Origin: Pseudidiomarina salinarum
GTDB taxonomy: Bacteria > Pseudomonadota > Gammaproteobacteria > Enterobacterales > Alteromonadaceae
DNA: 64,000 nucleotides
Direction: 5' to 3'
Assembly: GCF_000753715.1 (NCBI RefSeq)
Contig: NZ_JPER01000001.1
Coordinates: forward strand, 992,001-1,056,000
The translations under genes were made by a program, and so were the position numbers. Below, piece by piece: positions 25,607-36,282 of the stretch. Below the pieces are notes generated by a model. That model had not been told where the DNA came from. It did no database searches and worked only from the letters and a program-made list of their open reading frames with translations. Position 1 is the first letter of the stretch. Each line of letters starts with the position of its first letter.

Positions 25607-26702
25607 GGGCCTTTGGCGTCGCTGGCTGTTGGCCGAGCTGCTGGGCAAGACGGGCACGCTGTTCTTCGTCATGAGTCAGTGGCAGCCAGTCTTGTACAGT
25701 ACGGTTGATCAGGCTGGCGAGTGCCTGGATATGCTGAGGCTCGGCATTCAGCGCGGGAATATAGGCATAACCTTCGCCACCAGCCTCGATAAAATACGCG
25801 CGGTTTTCTTCACCAATTTCTTCGATTGTTTCCAGGCAATCGGCGGCGAAGCCCGGACATACCACATGGACGTTTTTTGTCCCCTGCGCCGGAAGTGCCT
25901 TAAGGGTTTCATCGGTATAGGGTGTCAGCCATTCCTCACGGCCGAAGCGCGACTGAAAGGTCGTCATATATTCGCTTTTATCCAGTCCCAGCCGGGCAGC
26001 GATAAGCCGTGATGTTTTATGGCATTCGCAGTGATAGGGATCGCCTTTAAGCAGGAATTTTTTGGGTACGCCATGATACGAAAGAATAAGTTTATCCGGC
26101 TTGCCATGCTCGTTCCAGAACCGCGAAATGCTGTCGGCACAAGCTTCGATGTAAGGTTCGTAATCATGATAGTGATTAATAAAGCGCAACTCCGGTAACC
26201 AGCGGCGTTTGGTAAAATCCCGCGCCAGAGCATCGAAAGTTGAAGCCGTTGTCGCGGCGCAGTACTGCGGATACAGGGGCAGCACGACTAATTTTCGCGC
26301 GCCCTCATCAAACAACTGCTGTAAACGCTCAGCAATACTCGGCTGACCATAGCGCATGGCAAAGCGGACGATCACGTCATCTCCATGCTGTTGCCGTAAC
26401 ACCTGCTGCAATGCCGCAGCCTGATCTTCGGTATAGAACAGCAAGGGCGAGCCCCTATCGGTCCAGACCGTTTTATATGCGGCGGCTGAACGGCGCGGCC
26501 GTAGCCGCAAAATCACGCCATTCAGAATCAACCACCAGAGCAGCCGCGGCACTTCGACAACACGGGGATCAGACAAAAACTCACGCAGGTAAGTGCGTAG
26601 CGCAGGTGGCGTGGGAGTGTCCGGGGTACCTAAGTTGGTAATCAGTACCCCGACCCGATCTTTTTGTTTATGACTGAACTCAGGGCTGCCACGAAATTCC
26701 AT
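25599..26702 (-). CDS. hemH: HemH, ferrochelatase
   Basis: A 367-residue enzyme that inserts Fe2+ into protoporphyrin IX, the last step of heme synthesis. Visible are VGVLITNLGTPDTP at the start, LPLYPQY, the active-site His in LILSYHGVP, and the Glu in CPGFAADCLETIEEI. Length is normal. It follows the patatin gene after 12 nt and overlaps the phospholipase gene by 8 nt. Confidence 0.97.
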   Translation of the reverse strand: MEFRGSPEFSHKQKDRVGVLITNLGTPDTPTPPALRTYLREFLSDPRVVEVPRLLWWLILNGVILRLRPRRSAAAYKTVWTDRGSPLLFYTEDQAAALQQVLRQQHGDDVIVRFAMRYGQPSIAERLQQLFDEGARKLVVLPLYPQYCAATTASTFDALARDFTKRRWLPELRFINHYHDYEPYIEACADSISRFWNEHGKPDKLILSYHGVPKKFLLKGDPYHCECHKTSRLIAARLGLDKSEYMTTFQSRFGREEWLTPYTDETLKALPAQGTKNVHVVCPGFAADCLETIEEIGEENRAYFIEAGGEGYAYIPALNAEPQHIQALASLINRTVQDWLPLTHDEEQRARLAQQLGQQPATPKAHE

Positions 26703-26714
26703 TAGTTTAAAACC

Positions 26715-27782
26715 TTATTTCCAGAGGCGAACTTTCTCGCGTAATTTATCCGTTTCGATCCACTCATGAAGCTGATCGGCCATACGCTTGCCTTGTTCAA
26801 CTGCCTGCTGCCAGTATTTCAGTCGCTCAGCAGCAGAAAGGTTAGAAAAATCTTTGCGATCAGGTATTTTCCCGTAAGGTAGCGTCCTGATGAATTCGTC
26901 CGTCGGTGTCATCAGGATCACTTTCGGCCAAATTTTTCCCTGCGTGCGCCGCCATCGCAGGCTTTTATCAAACCAGCCCGGTACCACTTCCTGATGAAAG
27001 TGTGGATAAAGTACCAGGCCGTTGACCGCGCTCAGGTCGACATCGAAATGATAATCGGTAATCCCACCATCGCGATAAATACCCGGAGGCGCTCCGGGAA
27101 TATCACGGACGCCCTCTATCACCATAGGGATAGAACCCGTCGCCAGCAATGCTGATTTGAAATTAGCGGCGGATAATTCCACATGGTGCGTCGGAAAGTC
27201 ATTCCAGCCCCGGGTAAAAGCTGCATCCGATTTCGGATGGTGAAATATGACCCGATCATAAAAACGGCCCAGCCAGCGGCGATTAACGGCATTTGCCGCC
27301 GCCGATCCTAATAAGCCCAGTAACTGTGATCGCCCCTCTTTGGCGGCGAGCCCGCGGCACCGTGTCACAATAAAGTGATGCCGGAATTTGTCCTGCGCCA
27401 GAATGTCAGCGACAGCATCGTCCGGAATGTATTCGTGAAGCAGTTTCCGGGCCTCATCGGTGATCTCACGCACATCAGGTTTTTCGCTATAGGTCTGATG
27501 GCTGTAGAGCCGGCAGAATAAATCACTGGCCGCTACCGGGTCAGTCTGGCCTAAACTGGCAAAGCGCCAGGCGCCGGCGGACGTTCCCAGCATGTCCAGC
27601 GGCTGCTCACGGCGCGCCAGAAAATCACCGAAGAGATAACGATCCAAGCCCTGTAAAATAAACCATTTCGGACCTCCGGACGCCCCCATCAACAGACCTA
27701 TATCTGCGGGTTTCAGTCCTTGTTCCTGTATATGCAACCACGCTTCGCGCCCTGCCCGAATTTGAAGCCAGTCGGCAGCCAT
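26715..27782 (-). CDS. Patatin-like phospholipase
   Basis: A 355-residue protein with an oxyanion loop GASGGPKW (near 34-41), the nucleophile elbow GTSAG and the catalytic Asp in [12 protein letters not shown], the Ser-Asp dyad of patatins. Patatins hydrolyse acyl lipids; the substrate is unknown. It is first in the operon with hemH, a phospholipase D and a nuclease, so lipid turnover may link two of these genes. No signal peptide. Confidence 0.88.
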   Translation of the reverse strand: MAADWLQIRAGREAWLHIQEQGLKPADIGLLMGASGGPKWFILQGLDRYLFGDFLARREQPLDMLGTSAGAWRFASLGQTDPVAASDLFCRLYSHQTYSEKPDVREITDEARKLLHEYIPDDAVADILAQDKFRHHFIVTRCRGLAAKEGRSQLLGLLGSAAANAVNRRWLGRFYDRVIFHHPKSDAAFTRGWNDFPTHHVELSAANFKSALLATGSIPMVIEGVRDIPGAPPGIYRDGGITDYHFDVDLSAVNGLVLYPHFHQEVVPGWFDKSLRWRRTQGKIWPKVILMTPTDEFIRTLPYGKIPDRKDFSNLSAAERLKYWQQAVEQGKRMADQLHEWIETDKLREKVRLWK

Positions 27783-27945
27783 GAAGAAGTTTCCCTGTTT
27801 TACGAATTATTTCTCATCAGTATACTGTAAAAATGAGGCTACAGCAGCCTGTCAGCCTGAGCCTATTATCGCACCGCCGGGGCGACCATGCTATGCTACT
27901 TCGGTCTTGAATTTATTAGCAAAAACAAAGCGGAAACACCTATTC

Positions 27946-28758
27946 ATGAAAGTCATTTCCTTTAATATCAACGGTATTCGCGCCCGTCTGCATCAGCTTG
28001 AAGCGCTTATCGCCAAACACCAGCCTGATGTGATTGGTCTGCAGGAAACCAAAGTCCACGACGAGCAATTTCCACAAGAAGCGGTAGAAGCGCTGGGGTA
28101 TCACGTTATTTTCCATGGCCAGAAAGGGCATTATGGCGTGGCCTTACTTAGCAAAAAACCCCTGGAAAACCCGCAGTACGGCTTCGCTACCGATCTGGAC
28201 GACGCGCAGCGCCGCATGATTATGGGCGACTACGTAACTGAAAGCGGCGAAAAAGTACGTGTTCTGAACGGTTATTTCCCGCAAGGCGAAAGCCGCGACC
28301 ATGCCACCAAATTTCCGGCAAAGCGCCAGTTTTATGCCGATTTAATGACCTACCTTGAAACGAACCTTGACCCGCAGCAACCGGTTATCGTGATGGGCGA
28401 CGTGAATATTTCCCATCAGGATTGCGACATCGGTATTGGTGAAGACAATGCCAAACGCTGGCTGCGCACCGGTAAATGCAGCTTCCTGCCAGAAGAGCGG
28501 GAATGGCTGAATAAGCTTCTGGATTGGGGACTGGTTGATACCTACCGCATACAAAACGCTGAATTAACGGATCAGTTCAGCTGGTTTGACTATCGTTCAC
28601 GCGGCTTTGACGATAACCGGGGGCTGCGCATCGATCTCATCCTGGCTACCGGGCAGCTCGCTGAGCGCTGTGTCGAAAGCGGGATTGACTACGAACTCCG
28701 CGGTATCGAAAAACCCTCAGACCACGCCCCGGTCTGGAGCTCCTTCTCGCTCGGTTAA
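27946..28758 (+). CDS. xthA: XthA, exodeoxyribonuclease III
   Basis: A 270-residue AP endonuclease/3'-5' exonuclease of base excision repair. Motifs: [15 protein letters not shown] (start), GLQETKVHD (metal Glu), [10 protein letters not shown], and the C-terminal KPSDHAPVW (catalytic His). The open frame extends upstream to 27781, but those 55 residues are not part of the family and overlap the patatin start; ATG 27946 is the E. coli-type start. It is a single gene. Confidence 0.96.
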   Translation: MKVISFNINGIRARLHQLEALIAKHQPDVIGLQETKVHDEQFPQEAVEALGYHVIFHGQKGHYGVALLSKKPLENPQYGFATDLDDAQRRMIMGDYVTESGEKVRVLNGYFPQGESRDHATKFPAKRQFYADLMTYLETNLDPQQPVIVMGDVNISHQDCDIGIGEDNAKRWLRTGKCSFLPEEREWLNKLLDWGLVDTYRIQNAELTDQFSWFDYRSRGFDDNRGLRIDLILATGQLAERCVESGIDYELRGIEKPSDHAPVWSSFSLG

Positions 28759-28783
28759 GTTCTGTTCCCGCGCACTGATGCCG

Positions 28784-29197
28784 TCAGTGCTCATCTGGCG
28801 GCAATTCTCTCAACGCTTTTCGTAACATCACCGCCAGATCCATATAATTGGGTTGGTTTCGCGGCTCAGCCTTTAATTTAGTGGCCAGTTGCAGGTACCA
28901 GTGTTTTAGTTGCGGCGTCAGCTGCGTATTGGCCCGACGACCCAGCCAGTACCACCCCTGTAACGGTAATGACAATATAAACAGCGATGTCACAATGGCC
29001 TGCGGCAACAAAGCGTCGCCCTGCCATTGCCACTGCACCACAAAGTTAATCACCGCTACCGGTGGCAGCCAGCGGGCAGCAAAGTTCACGGCCGGCACCA
29101 CCGCCGATTCCGTCATCGCCGCAACCACCGCATGCCGCGGCCAGGTATGCGCATAACGCTGGCCATCCTTAAAGATCTGAAAAATCGATTTTCGCAT
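28784..29197 (-). CDS. yfbV: YfbV (UPF0208) membrane protein
   Basis: A 137-residue protein with two membrane segments (about 36-56 and 68-90). The patterns FKDGQRYAHTWP, RWLPPVAVINF and LSLPLQGWYWLGRRA match E. coli YfbV, an inner-membrane protein implicated in Ter macrodomain insulation. In E. coli yfbV sits beside ackA-pta; here it is beside xthA. It is convergent with xthA (25 nt apart). Confidence 0.9.
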   Translation of the reverse strand: MRKSIFQIFKDGQRYAHTWPRHAVVAAMTESAVVPAVNFAARWLPPVAVINFVVQWQWQGDALLPQAIVTSLFILSLPLQGWYWLGRRANTQLTPQLKHWYLQLATKLKAEPRNQPNYMDLAVMLRKALRELPPDEH

Positions 29198-29288
29198 AAT
29201 TAACAGGCAACCTGCACACTCTTCGACCAGAGTGCTATTTTGTTTAAATTCATAAGGTTAGATAGTTCAGACCAGCTAACCCACAGAC

Positions 29289-29311
29289 TTATCCACATAA
29301 AATGTGGAGAA
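29289..29311 (+). promoter_or_regulatory. Inverted pair of DnaA-box-like sequences
   Basis: TTATCCACA (29289-29297) is a perfect consensus DnaA box. TGTGGAGAA (29303-29311) is the reverse complement with one mismatch, 5 nt away. It lies in the 182-nt space between yfbV and yffB, 69 nt before the yffB start. It could be a DnaA regulatory site or a hairpin; no AT-rich unwinding region or further boxes are visible, so not an origin. Confidence 0.5.
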
Positions 29312-29379
29312 TTCACAGTTGATTTGTCACAATGACAACACCTACCCGATAACTATTAAAATCAGGTCAAAACAAACCT

Positions 29380-31575
<2,196 letters not shown>

Positions 31576-31588
<13 letters not shown>

Positions 31589-31731
31589 CACTGGCATTGG
31601 TGTTCGGCGTGGTTATCGGTAATTTATTACTGCTCAAGCATACTGCCAATATGAAAATGCCGTCGCTTAATAAGCGACGGCATGCAGATGATGATTCCGA
31701 CGGTGATCCGCCCGAAAACAAGTCGGACTAG
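31576..31731 (+). CDS. DUF2897 family small membrane protein
   Basis: A 51-residue gene: ATG at 31576, inside the end of the M15 gene, and TAG at 31729-31731. It has one N-terminal membrane helix ([19 protein letters not shown]), then a basic stretch and an acidic tail ([14 protein letters not shown]). It fits DUF2897, small proteins of Shewanella and Alteromonas that I recall near dapE. A perfect hairpin lies within its coding sequence and acts, probably, for purC on the other strand. Function unknown. Confidence 0.75.
31657..31683 (-). terminator. Probable purC terminator inside the DUF2897 gene
   Basis: A perfect palindrome of two 13-nt arms (ATGCCGTCGCTTA and its complement) around one base. 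Read on the minus strand, the stem is followed by TTTTCAT, giving a Rho-independent terminator 45 nt after the purC stop. It lies wholly within the coding region of the opposite gene. Confidence 0.6.
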
Positions 31732-32441
31732 AGTTTAAGGCCTAACCGCGAAGCAACTTCTTCGTAGGCTTCAACCACGCCGCCAAGCCCCTGACGGAAG
31801 CGATCTTTATCCAGTTTTTTGCCGGTTTCTTTATCCCAGAGACGGCAACCGTCCGGGCTGAACTCGTCACCCAGCACCAGATTGCCCTCAGCGTCGGTAC
31901 CAAATTCCAGTTTGAAATCAACCAGCATCATGTCTGCATCATCGAACAGCCGGCGCAATACGCTGTTGACCTTCATGGTTAACTCTTTCATTTTGGCTAG
32001 TTGCGCAGCAGTCGCCCAGCCAAACGTCTCCGCGTGGGATTCATTAATCATAGGATCATGCAGCGCATCGTTCTTCAGAAAGAGTTCAAACGTCGGCGGC
32101 TCAAGCGCCTGGCCTTCTTTTACTCCCAACCGACGTGACAGTGAACCCGCGGCGAAATTACGCACCACGCACTCAACCGGAATCATCGTCAGCCGTTTCA
32201 CCAAGGTTTCGGTATCACTGAGAACCTGATCCAACTGAGTTGGAACGCCAGCTTCTTCAAGCGTGGTCATGATGAAGTTATTAAACCTATTGTTCACCAT
32301 GCCCTTGCGATCCAGCTGCTCAACTTTTTCGCCATCAAACGCTGAGGTGTCATTCCGAAAAAGTAAAATCAAACGCTCCGGATCATCGGTGGTGTATACA
32401 GTTTTTGCCTTACCCCGATAAAGTTCAGTACGTTTTTCCAT
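31728..32441 (-). CDS. purC: PurC, SAICAR synthase
   Basis: A 237-residue enzyme of purine synthesis that joins CAIR and aspartate with ATP. Motifs: [43 protein letters not shown] and [14 protein letters not shown]. Start [10 protein letters not shown] follows the E. coli protein; an ATG three codons earlier (32450) lies very close to a GGAG and is a possible start. It is likely the last gene of dapA-bamC-purC, the E. coli order. Its stop overlaps the DUF2897 stop by 4 nt (CTAG). Confidence 0.96.
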   Translation of the reverse strand: MEKRTELYRGKAKTVYTTDDPERLILLFRNDTSAFDGEKVEQLDRKGMVNNRFNNFIMTTLEEAGVPTQLDQVLSDTETLVKRLTMIPVECVVRNFAAGSLSRRLGVKEGQALEPPTFELFLKNDALHDPMINESHAETFGWATAAQLAKMKELTMKVNSVLRRLFDDADMMLVDFKLEFGTDAEGNLVLGDEFSPDGCRLWDKETGKKLDKDRFRQGLGGVVEAYEEVASRLGLKL

Positions 32442-32481
32442 GAGCAGCATAATCTCCAGCTAGTTTAAAAAAGTAGATAAC

Positions 32482-33549
32482 TTAACCTTGGTTTTGGCGA
32501 CGAATTTCGGCAGCAACAGGACCATAAAGCCGGTTAAGCTGAGCGGCCGACAAAGCCTCGCCATCAAAATAGAAGGTTATTGTGGTCAGTTCGCGATTAC
32601 CGGTTACCTGAACTTCGTAGTCGCCCTCTGGAATATCCAGTTTGCCTTCGGCTGAATCACGCCAGAATGCCAGCTTCGACAGACCACTCTGACTTTTCGC
32701 ATAGGTCGTATAGTAACGGCCAGTGGACTGATTTAAATCATCAATAGCAAAGCCCAGCTCAGGCAGTACGGCGCCCATCAGACCCCAGGTATTCTGGAAA
32801 CTGGTATCAAGGGTAAGCGCGGGGTAACCTTCTTCGTTGAAGCCCGCGGTCACATCAATGCTGTCGTCCGTGGCAACAATACCCTGATTGGTGTTCTGGC
32901 GAACCGCAACTTCGTTGATGATGCTGTTGAGAAAGCGCGCTTCTGCATTACGATCAGCAACCAAACCAGAGCTAAAGCCTTTACCCGGGCCTGACTCCTG
33001 TTTCTCAATCATATCCACGCTCAGCGACGTAGTGCGACCGTGATCCGGCGTTTCCATGACGAGCTCAAAGCGGCGTTCAGTGCGTAGCAACAGATCGTCC
33101 TCGCCGACTTCACGCTCATCGACTACCCAACCGGTTTCCAGGCGTTGTTGCGGCTGTTCGCTGGTTACCGGGATCTGCCGGGCTGACAATTCCGCCAACG
33201 CGCTGCCCCACACAAACTCAGCTAAATTGGCCATACCTTCAAGCTCATCGAAGGAGACTTTTACGTCGTCCTGAGTCTCTTCGACGCGGCTGCCCGCCGC
33301 GGTTGGCCATACTAAGATTGGCGATTTTATATTTACGCTTTTGCCAACGGGGGTGTTGGCCTGCACGTCCGGCACCCGATACTGTGAGCGGCTTTCCGGC
33401 AGGGTCAGCCCGGGAGCTGCCTCCAGACCATCATGCAAAGCGGCCTCGGTATAACGAAAATCGCCTTCGGCTTGTTCCTGAGGAGTAAAACTACATCCTC
33501 CTATCACTGCGACACTGAGGCAGGTCAAACTGACTACAATAGATTTCAT
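32482..33549 (-). CDS. bamC: BamC, outer-membrane assembly lipoprotein
   Basis: A 355-residue lipoprotein: signal peptide with lipobox VIGGC (Cys19). The unstructured N-terminal part (YRVPDVQ segment and LPESRSQY) and the two helix-grip domains resemble BamC, which binds BamD in the beta-barrel assembly machine. It follows dapA after 13 nt, as in E. coli. Longer than many BamC homologues by little. Location: inner face of the outer membrane. Confidence 0.93.
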   Translation of the reverse strand: MKSIVVSLTCLSVAVIGGCSFTPQEQAEGDFRYTEAALHDGLEAAPGLTLPESRSQYRVPDVQANTPVGKSVNIKSPILVWPTAAGSRVEETQDDVKVSFDELEGMANLAEFVWGSALAELSARQIPVTSEQPQQRLETGWVVDEREVGEDDLLLRTERRFELVMETPDHGRTTSLSVDMIEKQESGPGKGFSSGLVADRNAEARFLNSIINEVAVRQNTNQGIVATDDSIDVTAGFNEEGYPALTLDTSFQNTWGLMGAVLPELGFAIDDLNQSTGRYYTTYAKSQSGLSKLAFWRDSAEGKLDIPEGDYEVQVTGNRELTTITFYFDGEALSAAQLNRLYGPVAAEIRRQNQG

Positions 33550-33562
33550 TCGTACTCCGGGC

Positions 33563-34438
33563 TTAGATTAATCCAGCTTGTTGTAATGTTTGTTCGATAT
33601 GCTCTTGCTGTTTAAGTTCCGGCTCTGTCATAGGTAACCGATAATTAGCTTTGATCTTGTTCATCAGGCTCAGCGCCCACTTCACCGGAATTGGGTTGGC
33701 CTGTACAAACATAGCGGCATGAACTGGTGCCATTTGTTTATCCAGTTCTTCAGCGCGATCCCGGTCACCGGCAAGCGCAGCAGTAACCATTTCTTTCATG
33801 ATATCGGGCATCACATTGGCAGTCACGCTGATGACGCCGTTACCGCCCGCTAACAAAAACTCGCAACTGGTAGGATCGTCACCGCTTAATAAAATAAAAT
33901 CATCGCCGCAAAGTTCACGCAGACGACGCACCCGGGTGACATCACCGGTGGCTTCTTTGATACCAACAATATTCGGAATTTCCGCCAGTTCAGCCACCTG
34001 TTCCGGCAGCAAATCAGCGGCGGTACGGCCGGGCACATTATAAAGCAGTTGGGGAATATCACTGGCTTCAGCACAGGCACGATAATGAGCGATGAGGCCG
34101 CGCTGCGACGGCTTATTATAATAGGGGTTCACATTCAGAAAACCGGCCAGCTCAAGATGGCTCATCCGTTCTGTCAGATGCACCGCTTCGGCCGTTGAAT
34201 TCGAGCCGTTCCCGGCAATCACCGCGATACGCCCTGCCGCCAGTTCAACCACCGCGCTGACAACCAGAATGTGCTCATCATGGCTCATGGTCGCCGACTC
34301 GCCTGTGGTTCCCATTGCAACAATTGCGTCGGTTCCCTGTTCACAGTGCCAGTTAACTAAATCTTCAAGTTCAGAGTAGTCCACATTGCCTTGCGCTGTG
34401 AATGGAGTCACCAGTGCGACAATACTGCCTGTTAACAT
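33563..34438 (-). CDS. dapA: DapA, 4-hydroxy-tetrahydrodipicolinate synthase
   Basis: A 291-residue TIM-barrel aldolase of lysine synthesis. It has GSIVALVTPF at the start, MGTTGESATMSHDEH, the catalytic Tyr in LLYNVPGRTA and the Schiff-base Lys in IVGIKEATGD. Length matches E. coli. dapE, another gene of the pathway, is also in this window. It is the first gene of dapA-bamC-purC and is divergent from bcp. Confidence 0.97.
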   Translation of the reverse strand: MLTGSIVALVTPFTAQGNVDYSELEDLVNWHCEQGTDAIVAMGTTGESATMSHDEHILVVSAVVELAAGRIAVIAGNGSNSTAEAVHLTERMSHLELAGFLNVNPYYNKPSQRGLIAHYRACAEASDIPQLLYNVPGRTAADLLPEQVAELAEIPNIVGIKEATGDVTRVRRLRELCGDDFILLSGDDPTSCEFLLAGGNGVISVTANVMPDIMKEMVTAALAGDRDRAEELDKQMAPVHAAMFVQANPIPVKWALSLMNKIKANYRLPMTEPELKQQEHIEQTLQQAGLI

Positions 34439-34603
34439 GCTTGCTCCCCATTTTTTACCAAGTTTACAATGGTACTTTTAGTACTTATCAAACACAAGGA
34501 TAATAGCTTTTTTGCAGATTTTGCGTGCTTCCCATACCATGATAAACAGCTTGCTCAGGAGCGCCACAAGATCGAATCCATAAGACCAAACCGAGGAATA
34601 AAC

Positions 34604-35071
34604 ATGAAAACCCTGAAAACAGGCGATAAAGCACCAGCCTTCGAACTACCAGACGCGCATAATCAGCCTGTAGCCTTACAGGATTTATTAAAACAGGGTC
34701 AGGTATTAGTTTATTTTTACCCGAAGGCAATGACCCCCGGTTGTACCGTGCAGGCACAGCAGCTACGGGATCATCAGCCGGAACTTACCGGGCGCAACGT
34801 GATTACCGTAGGGATCAGTCCCGACGCGCCGGCGCGGCTGGCAAAGTTCACTGAACGCGATGAACTTAACTTCACCCTGCTAGGTGATGAAGATCACAAA
34901 ATAGCCGAAGCCTTCGGTGTCTGGGGCCCTAAAAAGTTTATGGGAAAAGAATACGACGGCATTCACCGGATCAGTTTTCTGATTAATCAGGACGGTACTG
35001 TTGCCAAAGTATTTGATAAGTTCAAAACCAAAGATCATCACCAGGTAGTACTGGACGCCCTGTCCGACTAA
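34604..35071 (+). CDS. bcp: Bcp-type peroxiredoxin lacking the usual resolving Cys
   Basis: A 155-residue PrxQ/Bcp peroxiredoxin that reduces hydroperoxides. The peroxidatic Cys lies in KAMTPGCTVQAQQLRDH. E. coli Bcp has a second Cys five residues on (CTVQAC); here that residue is Gln, and no other Cys is visible, so it would work as a 1-Cys enzyme. Start ATG 34604 follows GAGGA; the frame upstream (to 34469) overlaps nothing conserved. Divergent from dapA, as commonly seen in E. coli relatives (bcp near dapA). Confidence 0.93.
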   Translation: MKTLKTGDKAPAFELPDAHNQPVALQDLLKQGQVLVYFYPKAMTPGCTVQAQQLRDHQPELTGRNVITVGISPDAPARLAKFTERDELNFTLLGDEDHKIAEAFGVWGPKKFMGKEYDGIHRISFLINQDGTVAKVFDKFKTKDHHQVVLDALSD

Positions 35072-35076
35072 GGTCG

Positions 35077-36153
35077 CTACTCAATCCGATCCTGCGTTAT
35101 CGGCTCATCAGGAGCTGATAGCGCGGTCAGGACTGCCTTCACAAGGCTGGCTAGGGGAATTGCGAAAAATACGCCCCAGAAGCCCCATATGGCGCCAAAA
35201 ACGAGCACCGCAGCAATAATGTAAACCGGATTAAGGCTTACTGCCTCGGAGAACAGCAGCGGCACCAGCAAATTACCGTCCAGAGCCTGAATAATTAAGT
35301 AGGTGATCATCACGTAGGCGAACATCGAACTCCAGCCGAACTGGAACAAGGCCACCAGAAACACCGGCAGCGTAACCACCGCGGCACCAATATAGGGGAT
35401 CAGTACCGACAGGCCTACCAGCACTGCCAGCAACACCGCATAGCGCAGATCAAATAGCGCAAAGCCGATGTAAGTCACAACGCCAACAATGACTATTTCC
35501 AGCGCTTTGCCACGAATATAATTCATGATCTGCAGGTTCATTTCATCGCCGACCTGAGCAATCAGGCGCCGGTTGCTCGGCAAAATACGGCCAAGGTGAC
35601 TGGTCAATAGCTGTTTATCTTTTAGCATAAAGAAAATCAGCAGTGGCACTATGATTAAATAAATCAGCAATGCCATGATACCAACTAAACGAGGCAATGA
35701 CTGGCTCAGGAATAGCTCGCTCCAAATCAATCCACGCTGGGTTATCGATTCAATAAATTCATTGATATTCGCCTGGCTTATGTAACCGGGGAACATTTCA
35801 GGTAAACGATCAAGCAGAACGCGGGTCTGGGTAAACATCTGCGGCAGTTCATTAAACAGTGCTACGCTCTGCTGCCAGATCACCGGTACCAGAAACAGCA
35901 ACAGCGCCACATTAATTGCGATAAACAACAGGAAGACAAGAATAACGGCGACCAGCCGGGACAATCCGGCCTGCTGCAGGCGTTGCGCCGGCCAGTCAAG
36001 CAAATAAGCCAATACCACAGCGACCAGAATCGGAGCCATAATATTGCTGAACAAAACAATCAGCGTAAACGTAATGGCTAACAACAGAAATAAAGTGATC
36101 GCATCGGGGTCGGAGAATTTTCGGTTATACCAGTTTTTCAGATACTCCCACAT
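35077..36153 (-). CDS. perM: PerM/AI-2E family transporter
   Basis: A 358-residue membrane protein with about eight helices. Features such as RKFSDPDAITL, MAPILVAVVLAYLLDWP, FVVPLLIFFMLKD-like LIYLIIVPLLIFFMLKD and ALDGNLLVPLLFSEAV match E. coli PerM (YfgO). The ATG at 36153 (MWEYLKNWYNRKFSDPD) fits E. coli; the frame is open nine codons further. PerM is of unknown function. It is divergent from bepA, as in E. coli. Confidence 0.92.
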   Translation of the reverse strand: MWEYLKNWYNRKFSDPDAITLFLLLAITFTLIVLFSNIMAPILVAVVLAYLLDWPAQRLQQAGLSRLVAVILVFLLFIAINVALLLFLVPVIWQQSVALFNELPQMFTQTRVLLDRLPEMFPGYISQANINEFIESITQRGLIWSELFLSQSLPRLVGIMALLIYLIIVPLLIFFMLKDKQLLTSHLGRILPSNRRLIAQVGDEMNLQIMNYIRGKALEIVIVGVVTYIGFALFDLRYAVLLAVLVGLSVLIPYIGAAVVTLPVFLVALFQFGWSSMFAYVMITYLIIQALDGNLLVPLLFSEAVSLNPVYIIAAVLVFGAIWGFWGVFFAIPLASLVKAVLTALSAPDEPITQDRIE

Positions 36154-36282
36154 ACGCGGGTAATCTCCATGCTTGATCAATTAGCGACATCATAGCTGTG
36201 AATGCTTTTGAGTTACAGTTTAAACTCGTCATAATAGGGAACCTTTCAGAACATTGTCTATCCTAATCAGCAGTATCCGGGA

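Noticed and set aside
27781-27945. N-terminal extension of xthA
   Set aside because: The 55 extra residues are not in the family and the frame begins inside the patatin start; ATG 27946 gives the normal protein.
28772-28790. GCACTGA / TCAGTGC hairpin between xthA and yfbV
   Set aside because: Seven base pairs without a T run; it runs into the yfbV coding end. Too weak to call a terminator.
29281-29340. Replication origin
   Set aside because: Only one perfect and one near DnaA box, no AT-rich element and no dnaA/dnaN or gidA nearby.
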